From: Syntrophales bacterium
GTDB lineage: Bacteria; Desulfobacterota; Syntrophia; Syntrophales; Fen-1087
Reading direction: 5' to 3'
DNA length: 36,438 nt
NCBI GenBank assembly: GCA_030656035.1
Contig: JAUSOK010000118.1
Span: 1 to 36,438, forward strand
Shown here in pieces: positions 1-7,292 of this stretch. The position numbers and the translations under genes are program-made. Positions within the stretch are counted from its first letter, which is position 1. Each line of letters starts with the position of its first letter. The notes below the pieces were generated by a model that did not search any database, was not told the DNA's origin, and saw only the letters and a program-made list of their open reading frames with translations.

Positions 1-15
1 TACAATCTGGCTCAT
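1..15 (-). CDS. 5' end of a divergent gene (first five codons only)
   Basis: An ATG on the minus strand at 15-13 opens a frame reading MSQIV before the window ends. A good Shine-Dalgarno (GAGGTGA, complement of 21-27) sits four bases upstream, which makes this a credible start. Enolase proteins often begin with MSQIV, but five residues cannot identify a gene, so the product is left open. Confidence 0.45.
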
Positions 16-84
16 AGCGTCACCTCGTGCGTTATTGGACTTTTGTTGGGGAACAAAACCCATATATCACACTTTGTGACGCTA
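15..84 (-). promoter_or_regulatory. Leader with inverted repeat covering the SD and start codon
   Basis: TAGCGTCAC (15-23) and its exact complement GTGACGCTA (76-84) form a 9-bp inverted repeat. In the minus-strand mRNA the downstream arm overlaps the end of the Shine-Dalgarno and the first base of the start codon, so pairing would hide the ribosome binding site. A second perfect hairpin is nested inside (TTTTGTT 41-47, loop GGGG, AACAAAA 52-58). The arrangement suggests translational control, or an operator if the repeat acts as DNA. No known riboswitch class is recognised. Confidence 0.4.
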
Positions 85-170
85 CACTACTAATAATTAC
101 AATATATTACATAATTTTGGCTCCTGCGAAAGTTGAGTAAGTATTTTAAAAAGTCCTGTTGTTCAGATTA

Positions 171-203
171 AAAAAAGACATGTTTTTCAGACATGTCTTT
201 TTT
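171..203. terminator. Intrinsic terminator with no gene in front of it
   Basis: Perfect 13-bp arms (171-183 and 191-203, core GACATGT/ACATGTC) enclose a 7-nt loop and are flanked by A6 on one side and T6 on the other, so it could act in both directions. It lies between the divergent gene at the left edge and ettA. No annotated gene runs into it from either side, so it may end a short transcript from about 90-170. Confidence 0.7.
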
Positions 204-465
204 ATTTTGTGAGTTGCCCGCCCACAGGGCGGGTCTTCCCGGCAAGGAACGTCAATATTCAAGCCGGGGGTATCATTTACGATAAAAGGGGTTACTGCTG
301 AAGCGGGCCAGGTTTTTCTTTTCGTTTCCGGCGGCAGGAAGGGCAGAGATGCATCTATTTATCGCATTTTCATTTCTATTGTAGTAAACTCCCGGAGCAA
401 GAAATCATGATGTTTCATTTTCCATTTCATGATGAAATCAAGCAGCGGGGAGGCATTGACAATCC
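204..465. other. Non-coding region upstream of ettA
   Basis: No gene is supported here. A short GC hairpin (CCCGCCC, loop ACA, GGGCGGG, about 217-233) follows the terminator. A 13-bp palindrome TTTCATGATGAAA lies at 425-437, just upstream of the ettA ribosome binding site, and could be a regulator site. No clear sigma-70 promoter stands out by eye. Confidence 0.4.
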
Positions 466-2151
466 ATGACGGCTGAGATCAACAAGGTCATCTACTCCAT
501 GATCGGAGTGAGCAAATACCATGACAAAAAAGCGGTTCTTAAAGACATCTATTTGTCCTATTTCTACGGTGCGAAGATCGGCGTTCTGGGACTCAACGGT
601 TCGGGCAAGAGTTCGCTGTTGCGCATCCTGGCCGATGTGGACAAGGACTTCAACGGCAAGACGATCCTCTCGCCGGGACACACCGTCGGTTTTCTCGAGC
701 AGGAGCCGCTTGTGAATGAAGAAAAAACGGTGCGCGAGATTGTCGAAGAGGGCGTCCGTGATGTGGTCGATCTGATCGGCGAATACAACCGGATCAACGA
801 ACAGTTTTCCGAGCCCATGACGGATGAGCAAATGAACGCGCTGATCGAGCGCCAGGGGAAAGTGCAGGAAAAACTCGACACCCTCGATGCCTGGGATCTG
901 GACTCACGTCTGGAAATGGACATGGACGCCCTGCGCTGCCCCCCGGGGGATACGCCCGTGAATATCCTGTCGGGCGGTGAAAGAAGGCGCGTCGCCCTCT
1001 GCCGGCTGCTCCTGCAGAATCCCGACATCCTGCTGTTAGACGAACCGACGAACCATCTGGACGCCGAGTCCGTCGCCTGGCTTGAACATCATCTGCAGCG
1101 CTATGCCGGGACGATTATCGCGGTCACGCACGACCGGTATTTTCTGGACAATGTGGCGGGCTGGATTCTGGAACTCGACAAAGGCCAGGGCATTCCCTGG
1201 CAGGGCAACTATTCTTCCTGGCTCGAACAGAAGCAGAACCGACTGCGCCTTGAGGAAAAAGGCGAGACGGAACGCCAGAAGACCCTGCAGCGGGAGTTGG
1301 AATGGATCCGGATGTCCCCCAAGGGACGGCACGCGAAATCGAAGGCGCGCATCAGTTCCTACGAGCAATTGCTCGGGCAGGAAGGGGAAAAACGCGCCGG
1401 CGAGTTGGAGATATACATTCCCCCCGGTCCGAGGCTCGGCAGGATGGCCATCGAATCTGAAAATTTAGCAAAAGGATACGGCGACCGGCTCCTGATGGAA
1501 GGGGTGTCTTTTTCGCTGCCGCCCGGCGGGATCGTCGGCATTATCGGGCCGAACGGCGCCGGCAAGACAACCCTGTTCCGCATGATCACGGGACAGGAAA
1601 CACCGGATTCCGGAAGCATCAGGATCGGCGAGAGCGTGAAGCTGGCCTATGTGGATCAGAGTCGCGACGCCCTGAACCCCGACAAGACCATCTGGGAGGT
1701 GATTTCCGAAGGACAGGAGATGATCCAGCTCGGCAGCAGGCTGGTCAATTCACGCGCTTACGTATCCCGATTCAACTTCTCCGGCGCCGACCAGCAGAAG
1801 AAAGTGGGCCTGATATCGGGCGGCGAGCGCAACCGCGTCCATCTGGCGCGCATGCTCAAGGAGGGGGCGAATGTCCTGCTGCTCGACGAACCGACCAACG
1901 ACCTCGACGTCAATACCTTGCGCGCGCTTGAAGAGGCGCTGGAAAATTTCGCCGGTTGTGCCGTGATCATCAGCCATGACCGGTGGTTCCTCGACCGGAT
2001 CGCGACGCATATCCTTGCGTTTGAAGGGGAGAGCCGCGTCGTCTGGTTTGACGGAAACTATTCAGAATATGAAGCAGACAGAAAACTGCGCCTCGGTTCC
2101 GCCGCCAGCCAGCCGCATCGGATCAAATACCGGCACCTGACAAGGGGATAA
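466..2151 (+). CDS. ettA: ABC-F ATPase, energy-dependent translational throttle EttA
   Basis: Cytosolic ABC-F protein; the EttA family binds the ribosomal E site and gates the first elongation steps according to ADP/ATP ratio. At 561 aa it matches the family (about 555). It holds two ABC cassettes: Walker A GLNGSGKSS (42-50), signature LSGGERRR (168-175), Walker B ILLLDEP (188-194); then GPNGAGKTT (361-369), SGGERNR (451-457) and LLLDEPTNDLD (471-481). Between them lies the P-site tRNA interaction linker with EGKGETERQ- and WIRMSPKGRHAKSKAR-like sequence (about 245-305). The C-terminus HRIKYRHL matches EttA. The start follows GGGGAGG at about 446-452. There are no membrane segments, so it is not a transporter. 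Confidence 0.93.
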   Translation: MTAEINKVIYSMIGVSKYHDKKAVLKDIYLSYFYGAKIGVLGLNGSGKSSLLRILADVDKDFNGKTILSPGHTVGFLEQEPLVNEEKTVREIVEEGVRDVVDLIGEYNRINEQFSEPMTDEQMNALIERQGKVQEKLDTLDAWDLDSRLEMDMDALRCPPGDTPVNILSGGERRRVALCRLLLQNPDILLLDEPTNHLDAESVAWLEHHLQRYAGTIIAVTHDRYFLDNVAGWILELDKGQGIPWQGNYSSWLEQKQNRLRLEEKGETERQKTLQRELEWIRMSPKGRHAKSKARISSYEQLLGQEGEKRAGELEIYIPPGPRLGRMAIESENLAKGYGDRLLMEGVSFSLPPGGIVGIIGPNGAGKTTLFRMITGQETPDSGSIRIGESVKLAYVDQSRDALNPDKTIWEVISEGQEMIQLGSRLVNSRAYVSRFNFSGADQQKKVGLISGGERNRVHLARMLKEGANVLLLDEPTNDLDVNTLRALEEALENFAGCAVIISHDRWFLDRIATHILAFEGESRVVWFDGNYSEYEADRKLRLGSAASQPHRIKYRHLTRG

Positions 2152-2461
2152 ATCGATCAAGCCTTGCCTGAAGCGCAAAGCTGCAACATCCCGCTCTTAT
2201 TAAGGAATGACAAGGGGCGGGATTGACAGGACGACTGGATTTCCGACGAAGATTTGGCGCCGCAATACCCATAAAATAAGCCTGAAAGGAATATCCATGA
2301 GGGAAGAAAATTCCGGCTTGACCTGATAAAGTCATTGTGAGAAAGAACTAAAAAAGTCATCGTCGCTTCGCTCCGACAGGGTGGCCGATTTAAATCAGAA
2401 CGACAGGCAGAATTTAGTGTAACAAACAGATGAACCATATCCTTTACAAAGAGAAGGTACC
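2152..2461. other. Intergenic region ettA-marR, nothing firm
   Basis: About 310 bases without a gene. An inverted repeat ATCCCGC (2188-2194) / GCGGGAT (2217-2223) could form a hairpin after ettA, but there is no T-run, so it is a weak terminator candidate. A strong Shine-Dalgarno (AGAAGG) precedes the marR start. No convincing promoter was found. Confidence 0.35.
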
Positions 2462-2980
2462 ATGGAAATAGAAAATCACAGTGACTCGACATTTAATTCA
2501 TACTCACTCCAACAGGATCAGATTCGTCAGATCATTTATCAAATTCGACGCCTGATGCAGGCAGGGTATCAGTATACGAAGGAATTGAACAAAAACTATC
2601 AGGTGAGCGCACCTCAGCTCAACTGCCTGATTGCCTTATATGAAAAAGGATCCCTCCCACCTTCGCAGATTGCCCGACAAATTATGGTGAACTCCAGTAC
2701 CCTGACCGGGGTTATTGATCGTCTCGAATTCAAAGGGTTTGTTACGCGAACAAGAAATTCGCCGGATAGACGTGTAATCACGATTGAATTGACGGAAGCG
2801 GGTAAAACCCTCGCGCAGAATGCCCCGCCACCCATTCAGAAGACAATCGTCGATGGACTGAAACGATTAACGTCGGACCAGCTCGACCAGATTATACACA
2901 ATATCGGACTGTTAACGCATATGCTGGATGTTCGGGAGTTTGACAGCGAGCACCCCGAAGAATCCCATCTCCCGCTCTAA
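2462..2980 (+). CDS. MarR-family transcriptional regulator
   Basis: 172-aa winged helix-turn-helix regulator that would act as a dimer on operator DNA in the cytosol. The wHTH spans roughly residues 48-115: the PPSQIARQIMVNSSTLTGVIDRLE stretch gives the helix-turn-helix and recognition helix (about 67-89), followed by the GFVTR..NSPDRRVITIELT wing (92-111) with the MarR DxR signature. A helical dimerisation arm precedes it and a C-terminal helix follows. It starts 7 bases after AGAAGG. It sits directly upstream of the corrinoid methyltransferase operon on the same strand, so it is a natural candidate regulator of that operon. Its ligand is unknown. Confidence 0.88.
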   Translation: MEIENHSDSTFNSYSLQQDQIRQIIYQIRRLMQAGYQYTKELNKNYQVSAPQLNCLIALYEKGSLPPSQIARQIMVNSSTLTGVIDRLEFKGFVTRTRNSPDRRVITIELTEAGKTLAQNAPPPIQKTIVDGLKRLTSDQLDQIIHNIGLLTHMLDVREFDSEHPEESHLPL

Positions 2981-3015
2981 CGCCCCGCACAACAGAGCCA
3001 TCGGTATTTGCTTAC

Positions 3016-3214
3016 CAATTGAGACCTTTGAAAAATGGTTTCGCCGCGGCTCAAAATCTTTTTCGTTGAGGGGGACACGACTTCGTCATGTCCCCCTTGA
3101 TAAGACTCATATATGTATGAAATCAACAAATTAGTCTAATTTTTGGAAAGTCGAAAAATCTTTCATTCGCCGCTTGCGAACCATTTTTCACCGGTTATGC
3201 AAAGATCTCCAATT
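3016..3214. mobile_element. MITE-like element with target-site duplication
   Basis: A 189-bp element (3021-3209) is bounded by terminal inverted repeats GAGACCTTTG (3021-3030) and CAAAGATCTC (3200-3209), 9 of 10 matching, and flanked by identical CAATT at 3016-3020 and 3210-3214, which looks like a 5-bp target duplication. Inner sequence is also imperfectly inverted: AAAAATGGTTTCGCCGCGGC (3031-3050) against the complement of about 3169-3188, with an extra stretch of roughly 11 nt on the right. The centre carries a strong hairpin (3070-3081 / 3085-3096, GGGGGACA arms, TTC loop). It encodes no transposase. The TIRs resemble ends of DDE insertion sequences, but no parent element is in the window. 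Confidence 0.6.
3128..3142. promoter_or_regulatory. 15-bp perfect palindrome, possible MarR operator
   Basis: AAATTAG-T-CTAATTT is a perfect palindrome of the AT-rich kind bound by MarR dimers. It lies about 150 bases after marR and 105 bases before the promoter of the methyltransferase operon. It is inside the MITE-like element, so it may simply belong to the repeat. Related sequence TTAGTTTAAT occurs nearer the promoter (3221-3230), and GTTTAAT is repeated at 3224-3230 and 3238-3244. Confidence 0.3.
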
Positions 3215-3247
3215 AGCACTTTAGTTTAATCGCTGTTGTTTAATTAC

Positions 3248-3275
3248 TTGACAGGCAGTGTATTTATGTTATGTT
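3248..3275 (+). promoter_or_regulatory. Sigma-70-type promoter of the methyltransferase operon
   Basis: TTGACA (3248-3253), a 16-bp spacer and TATGTT (3270-3275) form a good vegetative promoter about 90 bases before the first gene of the one-carbon operon. It starts 38 bases beyond the right end of the MITE-like element. Direct repeats GTTTAAT (3224-3230, 3238-3244) abut the -35 and could be regulator half-sites. No cobalamin riboswitch is recognisable in the short leader. Confidence 0.6.
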
Positions 3276-3367
3276 AGTTTCAGTTCAAATATTCATCATT
3301 GGTAATAATCTAATCACCCATAATTACGAGAAGCAACCTTCGCTACTGAATGAATCCGGGGTAACTT

Positions 3368-4057
3368 ATGTCTCAGAGTAACTTTACTGTTTCCTTCGAA
3401 CATGCTGATCTCGCGCACCTTCTGAATAGAAGGGAGTTCCGCAGATGTTCAGATTCGAAATTCGGAGGACGTGATGGGTTGAATGACGTTCTTCGTGAGC
3501 TTGCAGCACCGGTCCTGTCATATACGATTAAGAAAATCGAACGTATCGAAAAAGGCGCCGTTCACCTTCAGGAAGGAACAACATTCACCAGTCCGATCCT
3601 TGCGAAAGTACTCGAGCACTGTGAAGAGATGATCTGCTTTATCGTAACGATCGGAAGCGCCTTAGAAATGGAGGCCGCACGGCTTAACGATTATAACAGA
3701 CTTACCGAAGCATATATTCTGGACCGGCTCGGATCGTTGACAGCGGAGCATACCATTAATGCGTTTCATGACAATATGAATCGTCGCTATAGAAACAAAG
3801 GGTACGGGGTTACGCTTCGGTTCAGCCCCGGATACTGCGATTGGCTGATTACCGAGCAGCAAAAACTGTTTCTTCTCGTGGACACAGAGGCGATCGGCGT
3901 CACGTTGACTGAGTCGTGCCTGATGCATCCCCGTAAGTCCATCTCAGGGGTGTTCGGGTTATTCCCCGTCGCCACCGACGATACAACTTCTCCCTATAAC
4001 CCGTGTGTACAGTGCAGGAAAAGGGGCTGTCACGCACGTCGACGCCGCGTTGATTGA
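3368..4057 (+). CDS. MetH-activation-domain-like protein with C-terminal Cys cluster
   Basis: 229-aa stand-alone protein resembling the vitamin B12-dependent methionine synthase activation domain (Met_synt_B12), which binds AdoMet and reductively remethylates inactive cob(II)alamin. The diagnostic stretch RFSPGYCDW (151-159), followed by EQQKLF (163-168), IGVTLTES (176-183) and MHPRKSISG (186-194), is well conserved. The tail carries CX2CX4C (Cys213, 216, 221) followed by an Arg run, which could bind a metal. It is the first gene of a corrinoid methyltransferase operon that has no RamA-type reductive activase, so a role in reactivating the corrinoid protein of the operon is inferred. Start: GGGGTAA upstream of ATG 3368. 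Confidence 0.72.
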   Translation: MSQSNFTVSFEHADLAHLLNRREFRRCSDSKFGGRDGLNDVLRELAAPVLSYTIKKIERIEKGAVHLQEGTTFTSPILAKVLEHCEEMICFIVTIGSALEMEAARLNDYNRLTEAYILDRLGSLTAEHTINAFHDNMNRRYRNKGYGVTLRFSPGYCDWLITEQQKLFLLVDTEAIGVTLTESCLMHPRKSISGVFGLFPVATDDTTSPYNPCVQCRKRGCHARRRRVD

Positions 4058-4106
4058 ACTTCTTGACACGTCATCAGTAAATCATACTTACGAGGAATCG
4101 TATCCG

Positions 4107-5021
4107 ATGAAGATTAAGGATTTATTTCTGAAGGAAACGTTTGTTTTGTCATTTGAAGTATTTCCTCCCGTGCGCGCGGGAAATACCGTGGAGCTGTTCA
4201 ATACTATTGATGAACTCGTCATGATCGATCCGAATTTCATCTCCGTCACCTATGGGGCCGGCGGCAGCACTCAGGATATGACCTTTGAGATAGCGTCACG
4301 AATAAAAAATCATGTAGGAACGGAAGTATTGACTCATCTGACCTGCGTGCAAGCCACGGAAAAGGACATCATCGGGATACTTGACCATCTGGACCGTGAA
4401 AATATCAGAAATATACTGGCACTCCGGGGAGACCCGCCGCAAGGAGAAAAGTCCTTTACAAAAATCGACGGTGGGTTCGGCTACGCCAATGAGTTGGTTG
4501 AATTCATAAACACCCACGGCGATTTTTCCATCGGTGTTGCCGGGTATCCGGAAGGTCATGTCGAATCTCCCGATCTCGACGCGGATATGGAAAATCTCAA
4601 GAAGAAAGTAGATGCCGGTGCGGATTTTATCATTACCCAGCTTTTTTTCAATAATGACGATTTCTACCGGTTTCGAGACAAGGCTGCGTCCCGGGGCATC
4701 ATGGTCCCGATTATTCCAGGCATATTTCCCATTTTTAATTTTAAGCAGATTGCTAAAATCGCATCACTGTGCGGCGCAACCATACCGAAGCCCCTCTTTG
4801 ATCAACTTGCCGCCGTGAGTGAGCGAAGCGATGAAGTGGCAAAATACGGCGTTGACTATGCAGTCCGGCAAAGCGAGGATCTTCTCGGCAACGGCATACC
4901 GGGACTCCATTTTTACAGCATGAACAGAAGTAACCATGTAACCAATATCATTCGACAACTCAAAATAGACAGGAAGCCACTCTATGAAAGTGAGAAAAGG
5001 ATTATCGGGGGGGCAGTATAA
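4107..5021 (+). CDS. metF: 5,10-methylenetetrahydrofolate reductase
   Basis: 304-aa flavoprotein of the MTHFR family (E. coli MetF is 296 aa) that interconverts methylene-THF and methyl-THF in the cytosol. Visible motifs are SFEVFPP (15-21) with the catalytic Glu17, SVTYGAGGST (46-55), NILALRGDPPQG (102-113) with Asp109 matching the flavin/folate Asp, ITQLFFNNDDFYRF (176-189) and GIPGLHFYSMNRS (263-275). The ATG at 4107 is chosen because GAGGAAT precedes it and the protein then aligns with MetF; the open frame upstream is not conserved. It overlaps the next gene by 38 bases, so the two are probably translationally coupled. In this operon it would connect methyl-THF to the folate pool. Confidence 0.9.
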   Translation: MKIKDLFLKETFVLSFEVFPPVRAGNTVELFNTIDELVMIDPNFISVTYGAGGSTQDMTFEIASRIKNHVGTEVLTHLTCVQATEKDIIGILDHLDRENIRNILALRGDPPQGEKSFTKIDGGFGYANELVEFINTHGDFSIGVAGYPEGHVESPDLDADMENLKKKVDAGADFIITQLFFNNDDFYRFRDKAASRGIMVPIIPGIFPIFNFKQIAKIASLCGATIPKPLFDQLAAVSERSDEVAKYGVDYAVRQSEDLLGNGIPGLHFYSMNRSNHVTNIIRQLKIDRKPLYESEKRIIGGAV

Positions 5022-6438
5022 GCCCCTCACCGATGATGACGTACAGAAGATACACGGGGCTGTTTTTAAAGTACTTGCAGATGTCGGCATTGAAGTTCGG
5101 CTTGCCGAAGCACGCAACCTGTTCCGAAATGCCGGAGCAACGGTTGCTGAAGAGAAATGTATCGTCAGGATACCCCCGGCGCTCGCGGAAGATTTAATCT
5201 CACAAGCCCCCGCTGTCGTTACGCTCTGCGGTCGTGGAAAAAACGGCGATCTGGACTGTATCATCGGAGGAAAGAACGTCTATATGGGCACGGGGGGCAC
5301 TGCCCTGAACGTTCAGGATCCGGGATCAAACGATTCACGCAAGGCAACACTTAACGACATAAAAAACATGGCCCGGCTCGTCGATGCCCTCGACAACATC
5401 CATTTTTACATGATCAATGTGTATCCGAATGAGCTCCCGGGAGATACCGTCGATGTCAATCGATTCGGAACCGCCCTCAATTATACAAGAAAACATATCA
5501 TGGGCGGTGTCTATACCGTGGAAGGGGTCAGGAACGTTATAAAAATGGCGGGATACATTGCCGGAAGCCCCGAGAAGCTTCGAGAGCGGCCCTTCATTTC
5601 TATGGTGACCTGCGTGGTCAGTCCGCTGAGACTTGATGAACACTACTCTCAACTTACCATCGAGGCGGCACGCAACAGGATACCCGTCGTCGTACCGGCG
5701 GAACCCCTCTGCGGGGCCACATCACCGGTAACCCTCGCGGGAAATCTCGTCGTTCTCACCGCTGACACCCTGGCCGGTGTCATGCTTGCACAGCTTGTCA
5801 GCCCGGGCACACCGGCGATATTCGGATCCGTCGCTTCCGTTACGGATCTTCGGACGCTGAAATATCTTTCCGGTTCGGTGGAAATGGGCCTGCTGAATGC
5901 CGGGGCGGCGCAGATGGCACAGTTTTATAAACTGCCTTACTACGCAACGGCAGGCATGTCCGACTCGAAAGTCAATGATGCCCAGGCGGGTTATGAATCG
6001 GCAATCACCAATCTCCTGGTTGCCCTTGCCGGCGGCAATTTTATCCACGATGCAGCGGGGTTTCTCGAATTCTGCATGACCGCTTCATACGACAAGCTTG
6101 TTATCGATAACGAAATTATCGGCATGGTCATGCGGGCCGTTGAGGGGATTACCGTCAACGACGATACCATCGCCTATGATCTGATAAAAAAGGCCGGCCC
6201 TGGCGGACATTATGTATCGTCGCGGCATACCCGTCATCATATGCGGACGGAGCAGTATTTCTCTAAACTGAGCGATAAAGATGACCGGCACCAGTGGGAA
6301 GCCGCCGGAGCCAAAGACACAAAGACCCGGGCCGCCGAGAAAGTGCGGACCATCCTTGATGGTAAAAAGCAATCCTTTATTCCGACGAAGCTCAGAGACA
6401 CGCTGCGAAACGAAATACCGGGACTACTGCTCGAGTAA
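4984..6438 (+). CDS. MttB-family corrinoid methyltransferase without pyrrolysine (paralogue 1)
   Basis: 484-aa member of the trimethylamine methyltransferase (MttB) superfamily, TIM-barrel enzymes that move a methyl group from a quaternary amine or similar compound to Co(I) of a corrinoid protein. The N-terminus LSGGQYKPLTDDDVQKIHGAVFKVL is typical, as are MGTGGTA, GGVYTVEGV (167-175), PAEPLCGATSPVTLAGN and the C-terminal RNEIPGLLLE. The frame is uninterrupted, with no in-frame TAG, so it is not a pyrrolysine enzyme and belongs with the glycine-betaine-type (MtgB-like) homologues. The substrate cannot be told from sequence. It overlaps metF and is followed 12 bases later by the methyl-THF transferase. 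Confidence 0.87.
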   Translation: MKVRKGLSGGQYKPLTDDDVQKIHGAVFKVLADVGIEVRLAEARNLFRNAGATVAEEKCIVRIPPALAEDLISQAPAVVTLCGRGKNGDLDCIIGGKNVYMGTGGTALNVQDPGSNDSRKATLNDIKNMARLVDALDNIHFYMINVYPNELPGDTVDVNRFGTALNYTRKHIMGGVYTVEGVRNVIKMAGYIAGSPEKLRERPFISMVTCVVSPLRLDEHYSQLTIEAARNRIPVVVPAEPLCGATSPVTLAGNLVVLTADTLAGVMLAQLVSPGTPAIFGSVASVTDLRTLKYLSGSVEMGLLNAGAAQMAQFYKLPYYATAGMSDSKVNDAQAGYESAITNLLVALAGGNFIHDAAGFLEFCMTASYDKLVIDNEIIGMVMRAVEGITVNDDTIAYDLIKKAGPGGHYVSSRHTRHHMRTEQYFSKLSDKDDRHQWEAAGAKDTKTRAAEKVRTILDGKKQSFIPTKLRDTLRNEIPGLLLE

Positions 6439-6450
6439 GGGGAAAACATC

Positions 6451-7260
6451 ATGCTTATCGTTGGTGAAAAAATCAATGCATCCATAAAATCTGTCGGCCA
6501 GGCTCTCCTGAGCAAAGACGAAGCATTTCTGATAAACCTTGCGAAAGACCAGGTCGATGCGGGCGCCGACTTTATCGATGTCAACGCGGGTGTCGGCGGG
6601 GGCTCCCGGGAAAATGCCATCACCACCATGGAGTGGCTCATTAATCATGTCCAGCGTGCCGTGGACAAACCACTGTGTATCGACAGCGATGATCCCGCCG
6701 TCCTGAAGGCCGCCCTCAACCAATATGTCGGCGAAACGGTAATGATCAATTCCGTTGATGCCGAGCCGGCGAGACTTGACGCAATCGGCCCCCTCGCAGC
6801 AGAACGAGGGGCACTGCTGGTGGCCCTTGTCATGAAGGAAGGAGGAATCCCCCGCACCGTGGAGGAGCGGCTCGAAGCCGCCGATGCAATCATGACGCGC
6901 CTGACGCGATTGGGCGTCCGTGAAGATCAGATATATTTCGATCCTCTCGTCCTCCCCATTTCCGTGGACACCGGCCAGGGGCTGGTGACATTGAAGACGA
7001 TCGAACAAATCAAAGCTCGATATCCGTCGGCGAAAACCATTATGGGCCTCAGCAATATATCCTTCGGTCTTCCCAGCAGGGGAATTGTCAATCGGTCGTT
7101 CTTCCTGATGGCGGCCGCCGCCGGTCTCGATGCGGCAATACTGAACCCTCTGGATAAACAATTGATGAGTCTCGTCAAAGTTGCGAACATGCTCTCGAAC
7201 AGGGATCCCATGTGCAGGGGGTTCATCAGGGCTTACCGGAAAGGATTAATCAGCGACTAA
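6451..7260 (+). CDS. Methyltetrahydrofolate:corrinoid methyltransferase (MtgA/AcsE-like)
   Basis: 269-aa pterin-binding TIM barrel, close in length to AcsE (about 262) and MtgA. It transfers the methyl group between a methyl-corrinoid protein and tetrahydrofolate. Visible are LIVGEKINASIK (2-13), DAGADFIDVNAG (36-47), CIDSDDPAVLKAAL, MINSVDAE, IYFDPLVLPISVDT (166-179) and IMGLSNISFGLPSR (194-207), matching the pterin-binding family. It has no B12-binding domain of its own, so it would use the corrinoid protein encoded at 8837. GGGGAAAA precedes ATG 6451. It lies between the two MttB paralogues, completing a methyl-donor to THF route with MetF. Confidence 0.87.
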   Translation: MLIVGEKINASIKSVGQALLSKDEAFLINLAKDQVDAGADFIDVNAGVGGGSRENAITTMEWLINHVQRAVDKPLCIDSDDPAVLKAALNQYVGETVMINSVDAEPARLDAIGPLAAERGALLVALVMKEGGIPRTVEERLEAADAIMTRLTRLGVREDQIYFDPLVLPISVDTGQGLVTLKTIEQIKARYPSAKTIMGLSNISFGLPSRGIVNRSFFLMAAAAGLDAAILNPLDKQLMSLVKVANMLSNRDPMCRGFIRAYRKGLISD

Positions 7261-7292
7261 CAGAATGCCCCATATATAAGGAGGTTAAACAG

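Noticed and set aside
1-15. Naming the left-edge gene enolase from MSQIV
   Set aside because: Five residues are compatible with many proteins; no further sequence is available.
3070-3096. Hairpin read as the marR terminator
   Set aside because: The stem is strong but is followed by only two T residues, and it sits at the centre of the MITE-like element, which explains it better.
3276-3367. Cobalamin riboswitch before the corrinoid operon
   Set aside because: The leader is only about 80 nt long and no B12-box-like sequence was found by eye.
4063-4090. Internal promoter before metF (TTGACA, 16 bp, TACTTA)
   Set aside because: The -35 is perfect, but the -10 matches poorly and the genes on both sides belong to one operon, so it was not called.
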